Part shown: in pieces, positions 17,018-24,740 of the stretch
How the letters are laid out: each line of letters starts with the position of its first letter
Position numbering within the stretch: the first letter of the stretch is position 1
Source of the DNA: an uncultured Alphaproteobacteria bacterium
GTDB taxonomy: Bacteria > Pseudomonadota > Alphaproteobacteria > CAAHEQ01 > UBA3637
Assembly: GCA_944391735.1 (NCBI GenBank)
Contig: CALXUR010000001.1
Coordinates: 78,924 to 142,923 of the forward strand
DNA length: 64,000 nt
Direction of reading: 5' to 3'
Notes under the pieces: generated by a model
The model's input: only the letters and a program-made list of their open reading frames with translations
Databases searched by the model: none
What the model was told of the DNA's origin: nothing
Program-made: the position numbers and the translations under genes

Positions 17018-17603
17018 CGGCCTCCCGTAAATAAACCGGTTCAACCGCCAAGGGATGATCCAAGCGAGACATGGCAATCAAGCCGACAGCTTCAGCGGGA
17101 ATAACATGGTTTTGAATAAAACGGCTATCTTCCCCCAATAAAGACACACCGTTTCCCGTCCAGTAACCAGCCAACGCCTTTACCTCCTCCGCCGTTTGAA
17201 TACAGGGCGATTCAGGCTTTTTTCGGCCGGAGGGGAAAATTTGAGTATAAAAATCCCCTCGTTTTGTATCCAAAACAACCGTTAGCGGACGCTTTAAATG
17301 ATAAGCGGCCATTTCAAAAGTTGTGACACCATGCATCGGAATCCCCAGTGCCAAACCAATACCTCGGGCAGCCGCCAAGCCGACACGCACGCCGGTAAAT
17401 GAGCCCGGGCCGACGGAAACAGCCACATCCGTCACGTCTTTCATTTGACGACCGGCCGACGACAAAATATCTGCAATCATCGGGATCAGAGCTTCACCCT
17501 GCCCGCGCGTCATTTCTAAAAAACGGGAAACCAAAACCCCCGATTCATTCAAAAGAGCCACAGAAACACTGTTCGCAGTTGTATCAAAAGCCAAAAGCAA
17601 CAT
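17004..17603 (-). CDS. tsaB: tRNA threonylcarbamoyladenosine biosynthesis protein TsaB
   Basis: TsaB pairs with TsaD and TsaE to make t6A37 in tRNAs reading ANN codons. The ASKHA-fold N-terminus is intact (LLLAFDTTANSVSVALL, then VSVGPGSFTGVRVGLAAARG), and KRGDFYTQIF follows in the second lobe. Length is 199 residues, slightly short but within range. It is the first gene of a two-gene leftward unit with rimI. The gap to the divergent gene at 17719 contains a strong rightward promoter. Confidence 0.93.
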   Translation of the reverse strand: MLLLAFDTTANSVSVALLNESGVLVSRFLEMTRGQGEALIPMIADILSSAGRQMKDVTDVAVSVGPGSFTGVRVGLAAARGIGLALGIPMHGVTTFEMAAYHLKRPLTVVLDTKRGDFYTQIFPSGRKKPESPCIQTAEEVKALAGYWTGNGVSLLGEDSRFIQNHVIPAEAVGLIAMSRLDHPLAVEPVYLREADVTV

Positions 17604-17660
17604 TTTTTATCCTTTCCATGGAGTTTATTGTAGGCTTTTTTCATTTAAAAATCAAGAAAA

Positions 17661-17689
17661 TTGACAAACGTTTAAAAATATGGTATAGT
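17661..17689 (+). promoter_or_regulatory. Consensus sigma70-type promoter
   Basis: TTGACA (17661-17666), 17-base spacer, TATAGT (17684-17689), ending 29 bases before the start codon of the leucine-rich-repeat-like gene. Confidence 0.85.
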
Positions 17690-17718
17690 ATTTTTCAACA
17701 CAATGAAAGGATAACGGC

Positions 17719-18384
17719 ATGATTGCAAACCGTAATCATTTGGAAGGATTAACATCAGAGGAATGTCAACAAATAGAAACGTATCTGGCGACATTACAAC
17801 ACATAAATCCCAAAGCGGATATCAGTTCCTATCCGCAAACACCCTTAACTGCCCGGTATAATTTAAATCGCATTCGTCACAATGATCCGACGATAACCGT
17901 TTTTCATGTCAATATGATGAATGAAGATCCGGGATTATCCGGAAACGAAATGGCCGAAGAATTGACCCGGGCCTTAAAAAACAACACACATGTGAATCAA
18001 ATCGGAATTACTTATACCCCTTTAAGAGATGAGGCACTGGAACCGCTTTTAAGCTTGTTAAAAGATCGTCCGTTACGTTGTTTGGACTTTAGTGGCACCG
18101 ATATTACCGACAAAACAATCGCCCCGATGATTCTTCGTTTTGCAGATACGCATCAACCACGTTGGGAACAGCTTGTCTTAAAACATGTTATTGCCGGGTA
18201 TGCGGGTCAAGAAGCCGCCGATATTGCCCATACCGGAATTTGGGAAAATGTGACGCGTCAACAGTTATTTTTTGAACCGGAAACACCGATGGAACGTAAT
18301 CGGAGAATGTCCCGCTTTATCATTTCTCGCCCGTTTTACAGAATCCCGCCCCAAATAACACGACCGATTCGGGAAAAAGAATAA
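17719..18384 (+). CDS. Leucine-rich-repeat-like protein, 221 aa
   Basis: The middle of the protein resembles ribonuclease-inhibitor-type leucine-rich repeats: NEMAEELTRALKNNTHVNQI, then DEALEPLLSLLKDRPLRCLDFSGTDITDKTIAPMI (shown here only as landmarks within residues 75-135), with the LxxLDxSGxxIxD pattern. There is no signal peptide, so it is probably cytoplasmic. It has its own near-consensus promoter and GAAAGG before the start, and is followed by the tRNA-Thr gene with its own promoter. Similar short LRR proteins in host-associated bacteria can be effectors, but nothing here shows export. The C-terminus is basic and Pro/Arg-rich. Confidence 0.5.
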   Translation: MIANRNHLEGLTSEECQQIETYLATLQHINPKADISSYPQTPLTARYNLNRIRHNDPTITVFHVNMMNEDPGLSGNEMAEELTRALKNNTHVNQIGITYTPLRDEALEPLLSLLKDRPLRCLDFSGTDITDKTIAPMILRFADTHQPRWEQLVLKHVIAGYAGQEAADIAHTGIWENVTRQQLFFEPETPMERNRRMSRFIISRPFYRIPPQITRPIREKE

Positions 18385-18432
18385 AAAAATAAGGATGTTC
18401 TTCAGAAAAAAGAGAAGATATAAAAAAAAGGC

Positions 18433-18461
18433 TTGATTTTTATTCAAAACTCTTGTATAAG
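18433..18461 (+). promoter_or_regulatory. Promoter of tRNA-Thr
   Basis: TTGATT (18433-18438), 17-base spacer, TATAAG (18456-18461); the mature tRNA begins 12 bases later. Confidence 0.8.
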
Positions 18462-18472
18462 AACATCATTCG

Positions 18473-18548
<76 letters not shown>

Positions 18549-18550
18549 TA

Positions 18551-18576
18551 AACCACCCCCGGAGGGTGGTTTTTTT
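18551..18576 (+). terminator. Intrinsic terminator after tRNA-Thr
   Basis: AACCACCC / GGGTGGTT with a CCGGA loop is followed directly by a T run, 2 bases after the tRNA. Confidence 0.92.
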
Positions 18577-18609
18577 ATGATGACTCACCGATTATTCAAT
18601 AAACAATCG

Positions 18610-19080
18610 TCAGCTGTCGCGCCCTTCATTTCCCTTGGCCAACAACAAAATATTTTGATATGCGGATTGGCATGCATTGCAAGTAACCGTCACACCTTGA
18701 TCCTTGGGAACAGTCATAACGCGGGAACACTCCGGACACATTAAAACATCGCCATCCTGAACTTGGGACGATAAATGACCGGCAGACAGCACCGCTTGGA
18801 ACAATTGTAAAAACTGAACAACATTTTTACCCTGTTTATGGCTTTGCTCACGGCGGGGCGGTTCCCGATTCGGTTTGAAATGATCGGAAAAAACCGTCAT
18901 TCCTTTTGTCGCAAGAACCGTAGCAACAGCCGTGATAAAAGCGACGCCGAATTTTGTTCTCGGATTCAACACATGCAACACACACGCCTTTAGGGTTCGT
19001 TTGATTTTCAACAACCGACACGTCAAAGCCGACGGTCGTGTCCGTTTGCGCATCGTTTTCTGCCTTTCCGCTTGCTCCAT
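18610..19080 (-). CDS. Zinc-ribbon protein with one hydrophobic segment, 156 aa
   Basis: Not a family I can name. The N-terminus is strongly basic (RKRTRPSALTCRLLKIKR). One hydrophobic segment lies near residues 48-62 (FGVAFITAVATVLAT). The C-terminus carries four cysteines as CPEC and CNAC (MCPECSRVMTVPKDQG, then TCNACQSAY), a short zinc ribbon. GGAGG lies upstream of the start. The next gene leftward in coordinate order (19170-19556) has the same plan of basic N-terminus, one hydrophobic segment and CPVC...CARC ending, so the two look like diverged paralogues. Confidence 0.6.
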   Translation of the reverse strand: MEQAERQKTMRKRTRPSALTCRLLKIKRTLKACVLHVLNPRTKFGVAFITAVATVLATKGMTVFSDHFKPNREPPRREQSHKQGKNVVQFLQLFQAVLSAGHLSSQVQDGDVLMCPECSRVMTVPKDQGVTVTCNACQSAYQNILLLAKGNEGRDS

Positions 19081-19169
19081 AACAAACCTCCGTTTATTAT
19101 TATCCTATCTGATTTAGAATAACATACCCCAAAAGATTTGTCAAATTTTATTTCAAAAAATAAAAAAAG

Positions 19170-19556
19170 CTATTTTGTCCGCTCTTTATGGTTATTTAAA
19201 AAGCTGAGAGCCATCACCTGATCACATCGCGCACAACTGATTACACAAGGCATTTGCTTGGATTTAAACGATACTTTAACCGTATTGCTACACACCGGAC
19301 ACCCCAATGTATACGTGTAACTCATCCCTGTTGAGGAAGGCATATCACATTGAGGTAACCGTTCCGTCCTTTTATCTTTTTTCCCGTCCAGCATTCTGTT
19401 CATTCCCCGGTCAATTCCATAAGTAATTAATGCGGTTAAAGCCGTCGCCCCTAAAAACAGTCTGAGTTTTTCATATTTCCAAAAAGGAATGAAATACATC
19501 CATACGGAACGCTTTTTTTGATTCTTTTCCCCATGACACGCTTGTTGTTTTTGCAT
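19170..19556 (-). CDS. Zinc-ribbon protein with one hydrophobic segment, 128 aa
   Basis: Unrecognised, but with the same architecture as the 18610-19080 product: Lys/Arg-rich N-terminus, a hydrophobic segment (LFLGATALTALITYG, about residues 34-50) and a C-terminal zinc ribbon with CPVC and CARC (LGCPVCSNTVKVSF, then SCARCDQVMALSF). The start is the ATG at 19556, which GGAGAGG precedes; a GTG one codon upstream is an alternative. The two genes are separated by about 90 AT-rich bases. A membrane-tethered metal-binding or nucleic-acid-binding role is possible but not shown. Confidence 0.6.
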   Translation of the reverse strand: MQKQQACHGEKNQKKRSVWMYFIPFWKYEKLRLFLGATALTALITYGIDRGMNRMLDGKKDKRTERLPQCDMPSSTGMSYTYTLGCPVCSNTVKVSFKSKQMPCVISCARCDQVMALSFLNNHKERTK

Positions 19557-19650
19557 CACAACCCTCTCCTTTTTGATTTCAGATAAGAATTCATTTTTAA
19601 TTTGTCAAGTTTTAATATACGCTTGTCCATTTCCCGTCAAAACACTTGAT

Positions 19651-19679
19651 TTGACAAAAAAGAAAAATAGGATTATATA
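19651..19679 (+). promoter_or_regulatory. Consensus promoter
   Basis: TTGACA (19651-19656), 17-base spacer, TATATA (19674-19679), ending 17 bases before the start codon at 19697. Confidence 0.8.
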
Positions 19680-19696
19680 TAAAAAAGGAGGAAAAA

Positions 19697-20014
19697 ATGG
19701 ATCAGAAAAGTGAAAAAATATACGAACAATTACCACGTTATTTTCAATTTAAAGTTGACAGTATTGATGAAAATCATTCTTTTTTAAGAAAAAATGAGAT
19801 GACGGTTTTGTATGCCGAAGCGGTTCGAATTGCGATGGCTTGTCGCACACCTCAAAACGTTCAACACTTCTTTAATGATTCCCTTTCAGAACAGGTCAGA
19901 AAAGTTCCCGGATTAACAACCTTGTCGAATCCTGAAAAATTTCAAACAGCCTGTAACGAGGCGTATCAATACCTGGCCTTTCAACAATGTCAACGGATGG
20001 GACGGGATAGATAG
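19697..20014 (+). CDS. Small hypothetical protein, 105 aa
   Basis: I do not recognise it. It is soluble, mixed charged and largely helical, with a conserved-looking core (EMTVLYAEAVRIAMACR) and no cysteine motif or signal. A near-consensus promoter and a strong ribosome binding site (AAGGAGG) immediately upstream, plus a terminator directly at its end, show a well-expressed monocistronic gene. Confidence 0.65.
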   Translation: MDQKSEKIYEQLPRYFQFKVDSIDENHSFLRKNEMTVLYAEAVRIAMACRTPQNVQHFFNDSLSEQVRKVPGLTTLSNPEKFQTACNEAYQYLAFQQCQRMGRDR

Positions 20015-20040
20015 AAAAAGCCTCTTACAAGAGGCTTTTT
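20015..20040. terminator. Bidirectional terminator between convergent genes
   Basis: AAAAAGCCTCTT / AAGAGGCTTTTT is symmetrical and starts at the stop of the 19697 gene, 11 bases from the stop of the leftward gene at 20051. Confidence 0.9.
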
Positions 20041-20050
20041 CAATACGTTG

Positions 20051-20389
20051 TTATTTAATGATTTTAACCCGATCAACGTCAACCTCGGTTGAAAACCAAT
20101 CTTTATCGATTTCCCCGGAGATCTGCACTTTATCTTGCGGTGTCACATCATGCCCCATCCAATCTTCGGCATCAATCTCCACCGTAATTTCTCCGGTATG
20201 ATCGGCAAACAAATATTTATCCTTATACAAATGTTTTTGAATGTTTCCTTCCAAAACAACCAAGGAATCATCCCGCATTTTCAAAGCCTCGGCCACTGTT
20301 GACACTTTTGCATTTTGATCTACGAAAGCCGCTGTCGCAGCCGTTCCGATCAACAAAGCAGACAATCCTGTTACTAAAAATTTTTTCAT
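20051..20389 (-). CDS. Periplasmic OB-fold stress protein, YgiW/YdeI (BOF) family
   Basis: The start at MKKFLVTGLSALL has GAAAGGAGAG upstream and a cleavable signal peptide (TAATAAF region). The mature part matches the BOF family: VSTVAEALKMRDDSLVVLEG, NIQKHLYKDKYLFADHTGEI and DKVQISGEIDKDWFSTEVDVDRVKI. Family members are small periplasmic OB folds linked to peroxide and metal tolerance. Placed 56 bases after an ArsC/Spx-like gene and next to a PerR-like/rubrerythrin pair, it fits an oxidative-stress neighbourhood. A longer upstream frame would overlap the previous gene and lacks support. Confidence 0.85.
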   Translation of the reverse strand: MKKFLVTGLSALLIGTAATAAFVDQNAKVSTVAEALKMRDDSLVVLEGNIQKHLYKDKYLFADHTGEITVEIDAEDWMGHDVTPQDKVQISGEIDKDWFSTEVDVDRVKIIK

Positions 20390-20445
20390 ATTATTCTCTC
20401 CTTTCACATTTTGAAAGTGGCACGCTTTTATGAAAAAATCAAGAA

Positions 20446-20799
20446 CTATTTTATGAAAGAAGCATTCCACTCTTTTTCTTTAAAACCAACCAAAACCCGT
20501 TTTTCATCCACCAACAGGGGACGCTTGATCAACATCCCGTTTGACGCTAATAAGCGAAGTTGCTCCTCTTCGGACATGGCGGATAATTTTTCAGATAACC
20601 CAAGACCGCGATAGACAAGTCCGGAGGTATTAAACAAACTTTTTAAAGGCTTTCCCGTCAGCGGCAACCATTTTTTTAACTCATCAACGGTCGGAACCGC
20701 CTCGACAATATGCCGTTCTTGAAACACAACACCCTTACTTTCCAAAAAGGCGCGGGCTTTTTGACAGGTAGAACATTTAGGATAACAAATAAATAACAT
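20446..20799 (-). CDS. ArsC/Spx-family thioredoxin-fold protein
   Basis: A 117-residue protein starting LFICYPKCSTCQKARAFLES, the ArsC/Spx signature with CxxC. The downstream LPLTGKPLKSLFNTSG, then RPLLVDEKRVLVGF, are typical of the YffB/ArsC-like group. True arsenate reductases of this type and uncharacterised glutathione-dependent reductases share these residues, and no other ars gene is nearby, so the substrate is open. AAAGGAGG lies before the start. It is the first gene of a leftward unit with the BOF protein. Confidence 0.85.
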   Translation of the reverse strand: MLFICYPKCSTCQKARAFLESKGVVFQERHIVEAVPTVDELKKWLPLTGKPLKSLFNTSGLVYRGLGLSEKLSAMSEEEQLRLLASNGMLIKRPLLVDEKRVLVGFKEKEWNASFIK

Positions 20800-20837
20800 T
20801 TTTCCTCCTTTTTATTTACTTTTTATCAAAAAAAGTC

Positions 20838-20866
20838 TTGACAGTCAATTCATATAAGTGTATTCT
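20838..20866 (+). promoter_or_regulatory. Promoter of the PerR-like/rubrerythrin operon
   Basis: TTGACA (20838-20843), 17-base spacer, TATTCT (20861-20866). The -10 element is overlapped by an inverted repeat. Confidence 0.8.
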
Positions 20867-20879
20867 CGTTATTGAGAAT
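20862..20879. promoter_or_regulatory. Fur/PerR-like operator overlapping the -10 element
   Basis: ATTCTC-GTTATT-GAGAAT is a perfect 6-6-6 inverted repeat, extended by TGATTA to resemble the AATnATT pattern of Fur-family boxes. Position over the -10 suggests autorepression by the Fur-family protein encoded next. Confidence 0.65.
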
Positions 20880-20901
20880 GATTACTAACAAGGAAAAACG
20901 G

Positions 20902-21294
20902 ATGCAACGGAACACATTTCAAAGACAAGTTGTTTTATCGGCAGTTCAAACATTATGTCACGCGACGGCCGATGAAATCCACCGATTTGTGGCGGCTTCA
21001 CATCCCGGTATTAGTAAAGCAACCGTGTATCGGAATTTGGGTTTGCTGTCCGAAAACGGGCAGATCAGCCATATTGAAGCGACCTCGGGCGCGGATTATT
21101 TCGATTGTACAACCTCACCGCACTACCACCTGCAATGCACCGAATGCGGCAAGATTTTTGACGTGCCTTTCCTCTACTTGGGAGAGTTGAACCACATTCC
21201 GGTTGACCCGGGTTTTACGGTTACCGGACATACGGTTCTGTTCAAAGGTGTGTGTGCTTTATGTAACAACAACAAAGAAAGGAAAATAAAATGA
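20902..21294 (+). CDS. Fur-family transcriptional regulator, PerR-like
   Basis: A winged helix ([30 protein letters not shown]) is followed by the Fur dimerisation domain with its metal sites: [18 protein letters not shown], then GKIFDV and a C-terminal CALC, giving two CxxC pairs for structural zinc. PerR is favoured over Fur because the partner gene encodes rubrerythrin. I start at MQRNTFQRQ since AAGGA lies 8 bases upstream; an ATG ten codons earlier overlaps the operator. Its stop overlaps the rubrerythrin start (ATGA), giving translational coupling. Confidence 0.85.
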   Translation: MQRNTFQRQVVLSAVQTLCHATADEIHRFVAASHPGISKATVYRNLGLLSENGQISHIEATSGADYFDCTTSPHYHLQCTECGKIFDVPFLYLGELNHIPVDPGFTVTGHTVLFKGVCALCNNNKERKIK

Positions 21295-21833
21295 CAGAAT
21301 TAAAAGGTTCAAAAACGGAACAAAACCTGATGACGGCATTTGCCGGTGAATCGCAGGCGCGCAACAAATATACATATTACGCGTCTCAGGCCAAAAAAGA
21401 CGGTTATGTTCAAATCGCCAAGATTTTTGAAGAAACAGCCGCGAATGAAAAAGAGCATGCCGAAATCTGGTTTAAATTACTGCACGACGGGAAAATGCCG
21501 GATACCATGACAAACCTGGAAGACGCGGCAAACGGTGAAAACTATGAATGGACGGATATGTATGCCGGGTTTGCCAAAACAGCACGCGAAGAGGGTTTTG
21601 ATAAAATCGCAACGTTGTTTGAAATGGTTGCCAAGATTGAAAAAGAACATGAAGAGCGTTATCGTAAATTATTGAACAACATTAAAGAAGGTCTTGTTTT
21701 TTCACGCGACGGTGACACCATTTGGCAATGTTCCAACTGCGGACATATCGTTATCGGCAAGAAAGCACCGGAAATCTGCCCGGTTTGCTCGCACGCCAAA
21801 GCCTATTTCCAAATCAAAGCGGAAAATTATTAA
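21291..21833 (+). CDS. rbr: Rubrerythrin
   Basis: Rubrerythrin reduces hydrogen peroxide in anaerobes and microaerophiles. The di-iron four-helix bundle ligands are present ([34 protein letters not shown]), followed by a C-terminal rubredoxin domain with WQCSNCGH and [13 protein letters not shown]. At 180 residues it is a classic short rubrerythrin. It is translationally coupled to the PerR-like regulator and presumably induced by peroxide through it. A terminator follows. Confidence 0.97.
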   Translation: MTELKGSKTEQNLMTAFAGESQARNKYTYYASQAKKDGYVQIAKIFEETAANEKEHAEIWFKLLHDGKMPDTMTNLEDAANGENYEWTDMYAGFAKTAREEGFDKIATLFEMVAKIEKEHEERYRKLLNNIKEGLVFSRDGDTIWQCSNCGHIVIGKKAPEICPVCSHAKAYFQIKAENY

Positions 21834-21853
21834 TTCAAGTTTTTGAATAGGAT

Positions 21854-21882
21854 AAAATCCCTCCGAAACGGGGGGATTTTTT
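21854..21882 (+). terminator. Intrinsic terminator after rubrerythrin
   Basis: AAAATCCCTCC / GGGGGGATTTT with loop GAAAC is followed by a T run. Confidence 0.9.
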
Positions 21883-21892
21883 GCGTTGTCTC

Positions 21893-21921
21893 TTGACGGA
21901 TGAAAAGAAGCCTCCCATATT
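21893..21921 (+). promoter_or_regulatory. Promoter of the HdeD-like gene
   Basis: TTGACG (21893-21898), 17-base spacer, CATATT (21916-21921), 24 bases before the start codon. Confidence 0.65.
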
Positions 21922-21945
21922 TTTCGAAGAGAAAAGGAGAAAAAA

Positions 21946-22458
21946 ATGGCAAAACTGATTAACAATTCCAAAAGTATCTGGCTTTTAATTATCAGCCTCA
22001 TCCTGATCGGATGCGGCATTTATGTTCTTTTTAACCCGATGACGGCTTTGGTTGCTTCGGCTTTGGCGGCAGGTATTATCTTTATCCTGATGGGATTCGG
22101 ATACCTGTTTGATTTCCGTCAATGCCGCTCTTACATGTGTCTGGCCATCGGCATTTTAGACATTATTGTCGGCGTTATCCTGTTAGCCAACCTGGGCATT
22201 ACAGCGGTCAGCATGCCGATTATTTTCGGATTATGGTGTCTGTTCGTCGGTATTACGCAATTCGTCGCCGCTTTAGAATTAAAAGAAGAAGGCAGTTCTT
22301 TCGGCAACTGGCTTTTAGCGGCGGGATTGGTCGGGATTATTTTCGGTCTGTTGATCTTCTTCTATCCCGGCTTTGGTGCGATGACCATCACCTTCCTGAT
22401 GGGTTCGTATCTGATTCTCTACGGCGCGTTTGAATTAAACCGTTATATCAAAAGCTAA
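21946..22458 (+). CDS. HdeD-family (DUF308) membrane protein
   Basis: Six hydrophobic segments in 170 residues with the DUF308 pattern of short repeats (LIISLILIGCGIYVLFNPM, then LAAGIIFILMGFGYLFDF, IMFGLWCLFVGITQF-like, LLIFFYPGFGAMTITFLMGSY). The E. coli homologue HdeD is linked to acid resistance; the biochemical role is unknown. AAAAGGAG precedes the start. It has its own promoter and a bidirectional terminator behind it. Confidence 0.85.
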   Translation: MAKLINNSKSIWLLIISLILIGCGIYVLFNPMTALVASALAAGIIFILMGFGYLFDFRQCRSYMCLAIGILDIIVGVILLANLGITAVSMPIIFGLWCLFVGITQFVAALELKEEGSSFGNWLLAAGLVGIIFGLLIFFYPGFGAMTITFLMGSYLILYGAFELNRYIKS

Positions 22459-22474
22459 ACATCAGAAGCACATA

Positions 22475-22506
22475 AAAACGCTTCACGATTTTTCGTGAAG
22501 CGTTTT
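22475..22506. terminator. Bidirectional terminator between convergent genes
   Basis: AAAACGCTTCACGA / TCGTGAAGCGTTTT gives a 14-bp stem with a TTTT loop and flanking A/T runs for both directions. Confidence 0.9.
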
Positions 22507-22525
22507 AAATTCGGTGTGCACCCTT

Positions 22526-23095
22526 TTATTTTTGAGCCGTTATTTGAGTCAACCACCGATCCAAACCGGCCGTGTCATTTCCATACCCGACCCACGCATT
22601 TGTTTCAACATGACAACCTTGACACACGGCCGTCAAATCCTTAACCGTGTTTTGAACACCGCCACCGCCGTTTGTAATAAAAGGAACAATCTTTTTCCCT
22701 TTTAAATCATATGATTCAATAAAAGAATCAACGGCCGGCGCAATCGTCCCCCACCAATTCGGGGATCCGATAAACACCGTGTCATATTGCTTCATATCGG
22801 CCACTTTCGTTGTCAATTCAGGACGGAATTTCTCACTTATTTCTTTTTTAACCTGATCCGTCATCGCCCGATACTCGGCGGGATACGTATGATTGGTTTG
22901 AATTTCAAACAAATCCCCGCCGATTTTGTCCTGAATCGCTTCCGCCACCTGCTTTGTATTACCGGAATAAGAATAATAAGCTATTAAAATACGAGACATG
23001 TTATTTTCCTCCTTTGTCTGTGTCCACGCTTTTTGAGGTGCCCCCGCCAATAAAGACAGTGTCAAAGCTCCTAATACAAGTGCTTTTTTAATCAT
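22526..23095 (-). CDS. Flavodoxin with N-terminal signal peptide and a second possible start
   Basis: The core is a flavodoxin (LIAYYSYSGNTKQVAEAI phosphate loop; FIGSPNWWGTIAPAVDSF; ITNGGGGVQNTV), about 155 residues. Upstream lies an in-frame signal peptide (MIKKALVLGALTLSLLAGAP) with its own GGAG site, predicting export. However, inside the frame, just before MSRILIAYYSYSG at 22999, there is a strong GGAGG ribosome binding site. Either the exported form, the cytoplasmic form, or both are made. Similar exported flavodoxins are known in gut anaerobes. The gene stands alone, ending at the shared terminator. Confidence 0.88.
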   Translation of the reverse strand: MIKKALVLGALTLSLLAGAPQKAWTQTKEENNMSRILIAYYSYSGNTKQVAEAIQDKIGGDLFEIQTNHTYPAEYRAMTDQVKKEISEKFRPELTTKVADMKQYDTVFIGSPNWWGTIAPAVDSFIESYDLKGKKIVPFITNGGGGVQNTVKDLTAVCQGCHVETNAWVGYGNDTAGLDRWLTQITAQK

Positions 23096-23250
23096 GTATT
23101 TTCTCCTTTTTCATAAAACACATAACCACTATAATGATTAGAGGTAACTCTAAGTCAAGATATTTTTTCTTTTTTATTAAAATAATCGCCTTGAATTCTT
23201 TTGAATGATATGAGATACTTTATATTATTTTCAGTTCGGAAGGAGTATTT

Positions 23251-23808
23251 ATGCGATCAGGATATAACCGTCACGGATTAAGATACATCTCTCAAGAGGA
23301 AATAGACGCGTTGCGCCGATTGGTTTTGTCGCGCACTTTCGGCGAATCGGACACCGATAATAAGTCTTTCAAAAGTCATCAAGATATCGCAAAAGAAATA
23401 AAACTTTTAGATGAAACATACAAAGATTTTCTTCAATTTCCCGATTCTCCGGTTTATTTGAATTACCAAAAAAAAAGAAAAGAAATGGTAAACGATTATT
23501 ATGACAAAAAATATCAAATCCTTCATCGCGATCTGGCTTTGGCCTTGTCAGGAACAATGTTACTTTTAATCCCGGCTACGTCGTTTTCCAAAATGCCGAT
23601 TATTGCCTCTCTTTGTTGTATAGCGGCCGTTCTTTATTTTAGAAGGATGACACGGCGCGTAAGAAAACTGTTTCATCCCGTTAAAATTTCATCAAAGAAG
23701 TGGTATAAAACCGATTCCCCTGCCCTTTGCGAGTCCACTCGGTTCAATTTTGAAAGAAAATCAGCCTCTCGCTCTTGTGTTTTTCCCAATGAAAAAGTAA
23801 AATCATAA
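23251..23808 (+). CDS. Hypothetical membrane protein, 185 aa
   Basis: I do not recognise it. The N-terminal 90 residues are charged and helical (YISQEEIDALRRLVLSR; YQKKRKEMVNDYYDKKY). Two closely spaced hydrophobic segments follow (LALALSGTMLLLIP; IIASLCCIAAVLYF), making a hairpin membrane anchor with both ends in the cytoplasm, then a basic C-terminal tail. GGAAGGAG precedes the ATG. It lies at the left edge of the accessory island and may be its first gene or the last core gene. Confidence 0.6.
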   Translation: MRSGYNRHGLRYISQEEIDALRRLVLSRTFGESDTDNKSFKSHQDIAKEIKLLDETYKDFLQFPDSPVYLNYQKKRKEMVNDYYDKKYQILHRDLALALSGTMLLLIPATSFSKMPIIASLCCIAAVLYFRRMTRRVRKLFHPVKISSKKWYKTDSPALCESTRFNFERKSASRSCVFPNEKVKS

Positions 23809-23845
23809 CACGAAACAATCAAGTATTATACTTTTCTTATTTTGT

Positions 23846-24193
23846 ATGGGGTGTTCTTTTTGTCCTAAGGAAGAGCGGTTTGTTAATCCGCTCTTCTATA
23901 AGACGTTGTATCCGCTTTCCGATAATGAGGTTGAAACAAGATTAACGCCAACCAAAATTTACACGAAATCGGTTATCCCTGAAGAAAACTGTCAGTTATT
24001 AAAAAATACTGAAAATGAAGTTATTTTTTCTTGCGAATACGACCACCCTCGTGGTTGGCATGTATCTGATAGGAGGTATCGTTTTACTATCACAAACAGA
24101 AAATATACTTCAAATTGTATGCTTGTTGAGTTACATCGTGATGAAACGCAAGTAATTGATTATAGTGCTTATTGCATTCATTTAGATGAATAG
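23846..24193 (+). CDS. Small lipoprotein-like ORF with probable lost start codon
   Basis: From the first ATG the product begins MGCSFCP with no ribosome binding site. Reading upstream in the same frame to 23810 gives TKQSSIILFLFCMGCSF, a typical lipoprotein signal with a lipobox-like Cys, preceded by ACG where an ATG would make MKQSSIILF. The simplest explanation is an ATG-to-ACG change at 23810-23812, or use of a rare start. The remaining 95 residues form a small soluble domain with cysteines. The 3' end lies inside the first copy of the 286-bp repeat, and the last codons of this gene recur in the second copy. It may be a pseudogene. Confidence 0.45.
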   Translation: MGCSFCPKEERFVNPLFYKTLYPLSDNEVETRLTPTKIYTKSVIPEENCQLLKNTENEVIFSCEYDHPRGWHVSDRRYRFTITNRKYTSNCMLVELHRDETQVIDYSAYCIHLDE

Positions 24194-24453
24194 TGCCACC
24201 CATCCACCCCATTCAAACATAAAAAACCGGTCTATAAAACCGGTTCTAATGATTGGTGGTGGATAAGCCCCCATTGGATTATGGATATTAAAAAAGCCCG
24301 TGAATACAAGGATATGCAACAAATACGAGGTCAGACCGGATTGACCTTGTATCCCCCTTTTAAATCCTTATGTTTTGAGATGCGAGCACATACAATCCTA
24401 CATTTTACAAGGAGTCTTCCTGTTTTCCAAAATAGTCTGGTCTCGCGTTCGCC
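24168..24453. repeat. 286-bp direct repeat, copy 1
   Basis: Positions 24168-24413 match 25500-25745 with one mismatch noticed and a constant offset of 1332; the last 40 bases are diverged but alignable. The repeat contains the last codons of the preceding ORF, the hairpin AACCGGT / ACCGGTT, the motif CCCCCATTGGATT and a second hairpin AGGTCA / TGACCT. Read on the minus strand the first hairpin is followed by a T run and is a good intrinsic terminator, placed just after a CCACCACCA sequence. From 24454 to 24740 I see only AT-rich sequence with no gene. Confidence 0.9.
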
Positions 24454-24740
24454 TTTTGTTCGCACTCTTGATTGAAAAAGTTGAATACCGCAATTTATTT
24501 TATGTCCTAAAGCAAACAATCACACTTTGAGATTCCCAAATAAGAAGATTGCTCTTTTGTTCCTATATAAAAATATAAAACCAAATAAATGTAAATAACA
24601 TATTGAATAAGATTATTTTTGTCTTTTTATGGATAGTGAAATGTATTGCTTTTTTCATAAGATGATTTGTATCGCTTTTAGAAGAAAAAATATCGTATTT
24701 TAGGCTTGTGTTTTTCTTTGTAAAAATTTAAAATGAAATC

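Noticed and set aside
24168..24453. tmRNA or tRNA 3' end on the minus strand of the direct repeat (ends CCACCACCA before a terminator)
   Set aside because: No acceptor or T-arm pairing could be built upstream of the CCA and no tag-peptide frame was found. The repeat is kept only as a repeat with a minus-strand terminator.
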